64,000 nucleotides of DNA. Source: Spirodela intermedia. Its lineage: Eukaryota > Streptophyta > Magnoliopsida > Alismatales > Araceae. Where the stretch lies: the NCBI GenBank assembly GCA_902729315.2, contig LR746280.1, forward strand, positions 843,501 through 907,500, in the 5' to 3' direction. Of this stretch, positions 59,901 through 64,000 are shown piece by piece. The notes under the pieces were generated by a model. The model was not told where the DNA came from. It saw nothing but the letters and a program-made list of their open reading frames with translations, and searched no databases. Every line of letters starts with the position of its first letter. Positions within the stretch are counted from its first letter, which is position 1. Position numbers and translations under genes: made by a program.

Positions 59901-60060
59901 AATTCCTGTCAAAAGCGATATGCCATTCAGATTTAAGTTGATGCTGTTTCTATCAAATGACCCAATATTATATTTGACGGCACGTATTATTATAGTTCTA
60001 AAATCAACCTGCTATGCATTTTAAGTAACAAATAGTTATGAGCTCGTCCATTCTGGTCGT
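56920..60060. other. AT-rich intergenic DNA, probably decayed transposons
   Basis: No gene identified. A near-repetitive stretch around 57450-57700 repeats the word GAGTCCA/AGTCCAC several times. 58920-59830 has modest open frames without a recognisable family. The texture resembles old retrotransposon DNA, but I could not prove it. Confidence 0.45.
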
Positions 60061-60926
60061 TGAAAGCTAATACAGCATGGCAGCCCCGTGCTTTCAACCC
60101 AGGTCAACCAAGCTCAACGACCTTTCTTTCCCTTTCGCCCCGACCTCTGTTTTCCATGCTGTTCTTTCATTAGCGAGAAGGAGAGAGAGAGAGGGGAAGA
60201 GCGGGGGTTATCGGCGGTGCGTTCAGCCCGGCACCGCCTTCTCTTTACATGGAGAAGGGCCAAAACGGACTGGTCCGCATGCGCCGACCTACCGAACGGG
60301 CGAACGGACAAAGCACGCGGCGAGCCCAAATGGGCTGGACGGAAACATGTTGGACATAAAAAGTCAACAGCCAAAAAACCAAAGTCAACCAGCCCTTCAG
60401 ATCCCATGCTGGACTTAAAAAGTCAAAACGACGACAGAAACGGATCTTTTCTTGACCCACGTATAAACTGTCGAGCGCCACGAGCCTCCGCCGGAAGACA
60501 TCCAGAATTGTTTTTCCTCCGACATAATACACAATCTAGTCTCAACTGAGCTTAGAGTCGGCGGAGAAGTCTCCTCACCGCGTCCTCTGGAGACCAGCTC
60601 CAATTTTCCGACCTCTCTCTCTCTCTCTCTCTCTATACAGCAAATAACTTTTGGTACCAGAAATAACCTTCGGGTCGTCGTTGACCCTGCGACGACACCG
60701 GGCACGATCAAGCTCTTCACCACCACTTCCGGCAAGACCGACGAGATCTCTAGTGCGAGAAGATGGGACTAAAAGCCATGCAAACCTCTAGAGCGAGAAA
60801 ATTTACAGCTACGGATGAGTGAACTAAGAGGGTGATAAGAAAGTATGCTCTTACAATACAACAAATTCTTCATTATCGTTCAGAATACTAACAGCGACTC
60901 TTCTAGACCAGAAGCAGAGATTCAAA

Positions 60927-60930
<4 letters not shown>
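60061..60930. other. GC-richer region downstream of the RGG gene, unassigned
   Basis: Both strands are partly open (plus 60077-60549, minus 60415-60735), but frames overlap without a recognisable domain. A CT tract lies at 60617-60643. It could hold a short unrecognised gene or only 3' flanking DNA. Confidence 0.35.

Positions 60931-60960
<30 letters not shown>
60931..60960. repeat. (GA)n microsatellite after the RGG gene
   Basis: Pure AG run, 33 bases beyond the stop codon at 60994 in the direction of transcription, therefore probably in the 3' UTR. Confidence 0.9.
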
Positions 60961-60965
<5 letters not shown>

Positions 60966-60993
60966 CGAGCTACTGGGCGGCGCCCCAACAAGT

Positions 60994-61632
60994 TCACTGC
61001 TTACCCCCCAGGGTGGGGAAATGACCGGGGTCGTCGATTGCCGGAGCTGCAAAGGTTGGGCCAGCAGCATAGCCGCCGCCGCCGCCTCCAAAACCGCCGC
61101 CCTGGTAATCGCCGCCGCGGCCACGGCCACGGCCACGCCCGCGGCCGCGTCCCCCGGGAGTGTAGTACCTCTCTCCTTCCGCAGGTTTCAGGAACTCGTT
61201 GATGCTCAGAGACTGGAATTGGAAGCAGGAGTCAAAGGAGCCACTTTCACACGATTGGTTCAACCAAATTGTGCATCAAAGAACGAAGCAGATGTATGCA
61301 TACCTTCTTGACCCGTTCGTCGCGGTCGGCATTTTCTTTCCCTTTTTTGTCCTTGTCGGAACCCTAATAAAGCGACCCGAGAGGGAGACGATTAAGAGCT
61401 GCTGCTGCTGGGTATAGAAATCATGCCTCTACCCTCATAGAGTTACCGTTCTATATCTGGGTGAAGGCCTTACCAGCTTGACGAAGACATCGTCGTTCCC
61501 CTTCTTGACGGAAAGCTGCTGCATTGAGGCCAACTCCTTGTCGATGTCGACTTTCCTCTCTTCTGCCTTCAGCGCGAGTAATGCCTTCCGCTTCTCCTCC
61601 TTTATTTTCTCGTACTCCTCCAAAGTCATTTC
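60994..61632 (-). CDS. RGG-repeat mRNA-binding protein (STM1/SERBP1-like), 3' exons only
   Basis: Three terminal exons, 61632-61474, 61363-61304 and 61212-60994 (TGA), all in phase 0, encode the last 145 residues. They contain EMTLEEYEK, the KALLALKAEERKVD helix, the SINEFLKPAEGERYY motif, an RGRGRG tract and the ending IDDPGHFPTLGG. This is the hyaluronan/mRNA-binding domain and C-terminus of plant RGGA-C proteins, cytoplasmic RNA-binding proteins linked to stress and ribosome association. The upstream exons were not found up to the right edge, so the preceding intron is longer than 2.3 kb or the gene continues outside the window. A (GA)n tract sits in the intron at 61661-61683. A donor-like GGTAAG overlaps the last codons, so an alternative end cannot be excluded. 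Confidence 0.9.
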
Positions 61633-64000
61633 CTGTTGGATAGAACCAGGTAGAGAGAGACACAGAGAGAGAGAGAGAGAGAGATGCTGTCAGGAAGAGG
61701 CAAGACCCAATATAATCTGCAGCATCTGATGCCACATCGTTCTCATAGGGAGGACAGGATTAGATATTCTTGTGCTTCCGAAAACTAATTCCGGTTTAGG
61801 ATGGTCAATGCGCATCACCATCGCCACTGAACGGCTCATCAGTCGGCCATTGTAAAGGACTAAAAAAAGCATGAAAATGAGAGTTTGTAGGCCTCTCAGA
61901 GACGCAAGAGATTAAGCGTTGCCCATATGAAATCCATGGTTATCTGGAGCTCTATTTTGACGATGCAAAATCGGGACGAAAAGGATAAAAACAAATCTCC
62001 AACGTTGCACAAAAATGGCGTAATTTCTACCGCAATTCTACGCCAACTACCCAGAAACAACCATACCCACCCTAAGAGTTGGATCATCATCAAAAACTGA
62101 AACTGAGAAAAATCATAAGAACTCAATATATCATAAAGAAGAATGATAACTGCGAGATGAAGCTCGTGCAAATATTCGGTCGCAATCAGCTGAATCAAGA
62201 CAATTTTCATGAATAAACCTTGCCGTGAAATGGGTCATGCCCAATGCCATAGATCTTAAAATAAAGAAGTTTCAAATACTTTAGAACTTCAGGGAAACAA
62301 AAGGTGTATACTACTTTGAATCGATTTGCAGATGTCTGGCTTCCGCCGAATTTGAATGATTCGGGACTGAGACAAGGATCAGGTTAGATCTGATGGGGAT
62401 CAATGATCCGAACTATTTTCGGATTGAAAAACTTCATCACTAACCGTTTAAAGTTTTCCTCTGAGTCCTAAAACTCGTCTTCAGTGTGGCGTACATTAGA
62501 CCAATGACTAGTAGTTTCCTCGACATGAATTATCCGTTGGTAATTCATGTCGAAATAATGAAAGTCACGATAATCTAGTATTCAAATAACAGAAACTTAA
62601 ACAGAAAGCCATCGGTAAATTATATCCCTAAAAAGGCAACCAGAAAACATAATTTTTATTGAAATATCTTCAACGTGAGAATATGGCGACGAAAAATATG
62701 AATGGTCATACAGAAACGCCAGCTAGCAGGAAAGATATCACAACTGAGGAAAGAACACTGAACATTGCACGAAAATATCATGATCAATCTCGCACTTGGG
62801 AAAAATAAGTAAAGGTTGAGGATCAATAATGAAGGAACTTGACGCCAAGCTACATATAGGTCAACACGCGTTCTCTAAAACAGTATTTCTCCAAGCTGGG
62901 GTAAACAATGTTGCATTAAATGAGATAAATTCATAAATGGAAGAAATTTATGGGAAAAGTTCCGCATAATACCAGTTACATGAATGAACATGAAAGAACA
63001 GGATAGATGCACCATGTGGAGAACGATATAATCTCTCCTTATCACAAGATTTTCATAGGACAAGAATCATGGCTATCTTTTTCTGACACCTAATTTGATA
63101 AGATGTATCGTTCAAAAACATTTCCCATCGCAATCAGAAAAACGATGACAAACCTACGGATGCAAGCAGAAAACAACATGTTAGCAGAAGTTCCGAGAAG
63201 ATGGACACATTTTACCTGAATGACTCGTCACATCAAAATGGTTTTAAGTCAAACATCAATCAATGAAGACTATCCAACCACCAAAAGCATTCAGACCTCA
63301 AAAAAACTGGAGCCATATGAGATACCAAACCCATGATGGCAGAGTAAGGCAAGGCAGTAAGTGGTGTAAAGATTTCATATTCTTCACATTCTCAACTGTT
63401 CCACTCTTATTTCGCTACTCGAGAAGTAATTGTTGTCAGCAGTTCTGTCTCTTCGACACCACCACCTATCTTAGATGATGTATTTATAGAGTGCATTGTT
63501 TGATTAACAATCACTATCATATATAAGGGCACAGAACGCAGGAAACATGTGATCAACCTGACTACAAAACAGTGATCACAATTCATTAGTCCTCTATTGA
63601 ATCACAATACAAGGACTGTAAACCCAGACGATGCTTGTCACAAAGCAATATAGCCCTTTTCGATATATTACGCCCAAAGTTTATTCGGGCCAAAAATATC
63701 CAATTGTGATCAAGGTAATGTACGATACTAGCCAGATGTAACATCGGCATCCGATTTGCCCAAGAACTAAGAGTCGTAACTGGCAATATACTCTCCAAGT
63801 GATTCCTCAGAAACTACTGCTTCCTACTTCAAAAGTAATTTATAAATTCTAAAGCTAACTTCAACTCGGTGTAAGGCATGGAAACACATTGACCTTGGAT
63901 CATGAAAGAGTTACTAATCAGCACAAAAGAATGAAAGAATGTAAAGGTAAAATCAACACAATCGAATGATTTCCCCATTTTAAATCATACTAAACGAAAA
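61633..64000 (-). other. Probable long intron of the RGG gene
   Basis: AT-rich DNA with no convincing exon. The acceptor for exon 61632 is a pyrimidine-rich stretch ending AACAG. The frames present (for example minus 63586-63798) have no recognisable content. I expect the 5' exons to the right of the window. Confidence 0.5.

Noticed and set aside
60077-60735. Plus- and minus-strand frames of 95-153 codons
   Set aside because: Overlapping frames with basic, low-information content and a CT microsatellite inside; no domain seen.
1-64000. tRNA, rRNA, CRISPR arrays, bacterial-type operons
   Set aside because: No clover-leaf-like tRNA, rRNA segment or spaced-repeat array was noticed by eye; the window is plant nuclear DNA. 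A tRNAscan-SE run would be decisive for tRNAs.

Overview
This is a nuclear chromosome window from a flowering plant. It has spliced genes with GT-AG introns, plant-only families (Dof, BELL homeodomain, PYR/PYL ABA receptor, ABCC transporter with TMD0), an old plastid insertion and nested LTR retrotransposons. GC-rich coding exons lie in AT-rich intergenic DNA, which would suit a monocot, but I cannot fix the species.

Layout. (1) 0.8-1.3 kb, minus: a short Dof zinc-finger gene. (2) 2.1-10.5 kb, minus: a seven-exon gene for a two-KH-domain RNA-binding protein of FUSE-binding-protein type (616 aa as I join it). Its first intron holds decayed plastid ycf2 and ycf1 sequence. (3) 11.5-14.0 kb, plus: a degenerate Ty1-copia relic, followed by an unexplained GC-rich island at 14.2-15.5 kb. 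(4) 15.6-20.1 kb, plus: an ATH1-type BELL homeodomain gene (548 aa, four coding exons) with a long leader carrying upstream ORFs. (5) 21.4-24.3 kb: a second copia relic split by a solo LTR. (6) 25.9-54.0 kb: a tandem duplication of a segment holding an ABA receptor (PYL2-like) and an ABCC transporter, both minus strand. (7) 54-60 kb: promoter DNA with two ABA-response elements, a copia reverse-transcriptase scrap, degenerate tandem repeats and unassigned AT-rich DNA. (8) 61.0-61.6 kb, minus, running off the right edge: the 3' exons of an RGG-repeat, STM1/SERBP1-like mRNA-binding protein.

The main result is the duplicated PYL-ABCC unit. In unit A (25.9-30.25 kb) the receptor is intact while the ABCC copy is truncated, frameshifted and has a damaged NBD2 Walker A. 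In unit B (33.2-53.96 kb) the ABCC gene can be joined into a clean 1475-residue protein over 11 exons, while the receptor carries frameshifts and is cut in two by a 13.9 kb copia element with a TGTAG target-site duplication. The copia element is itself split inside pol by a pol-less gypsy element (target duplication ACCAC) and by a solo LTR (AGCTC). After duplication each unit therefore lost a different gene, and only one working copy of each remains. The receptor half that lies inside the TE block is heavily transition-mutated; the half next to the ABCC gene is not.

The ABA theme recurs: two ACACGTGGC boxes lie about 550-600 bp upstream of the ABCC start. All exon models are hand-joined from reading frames and splice signals and have no transcript support.
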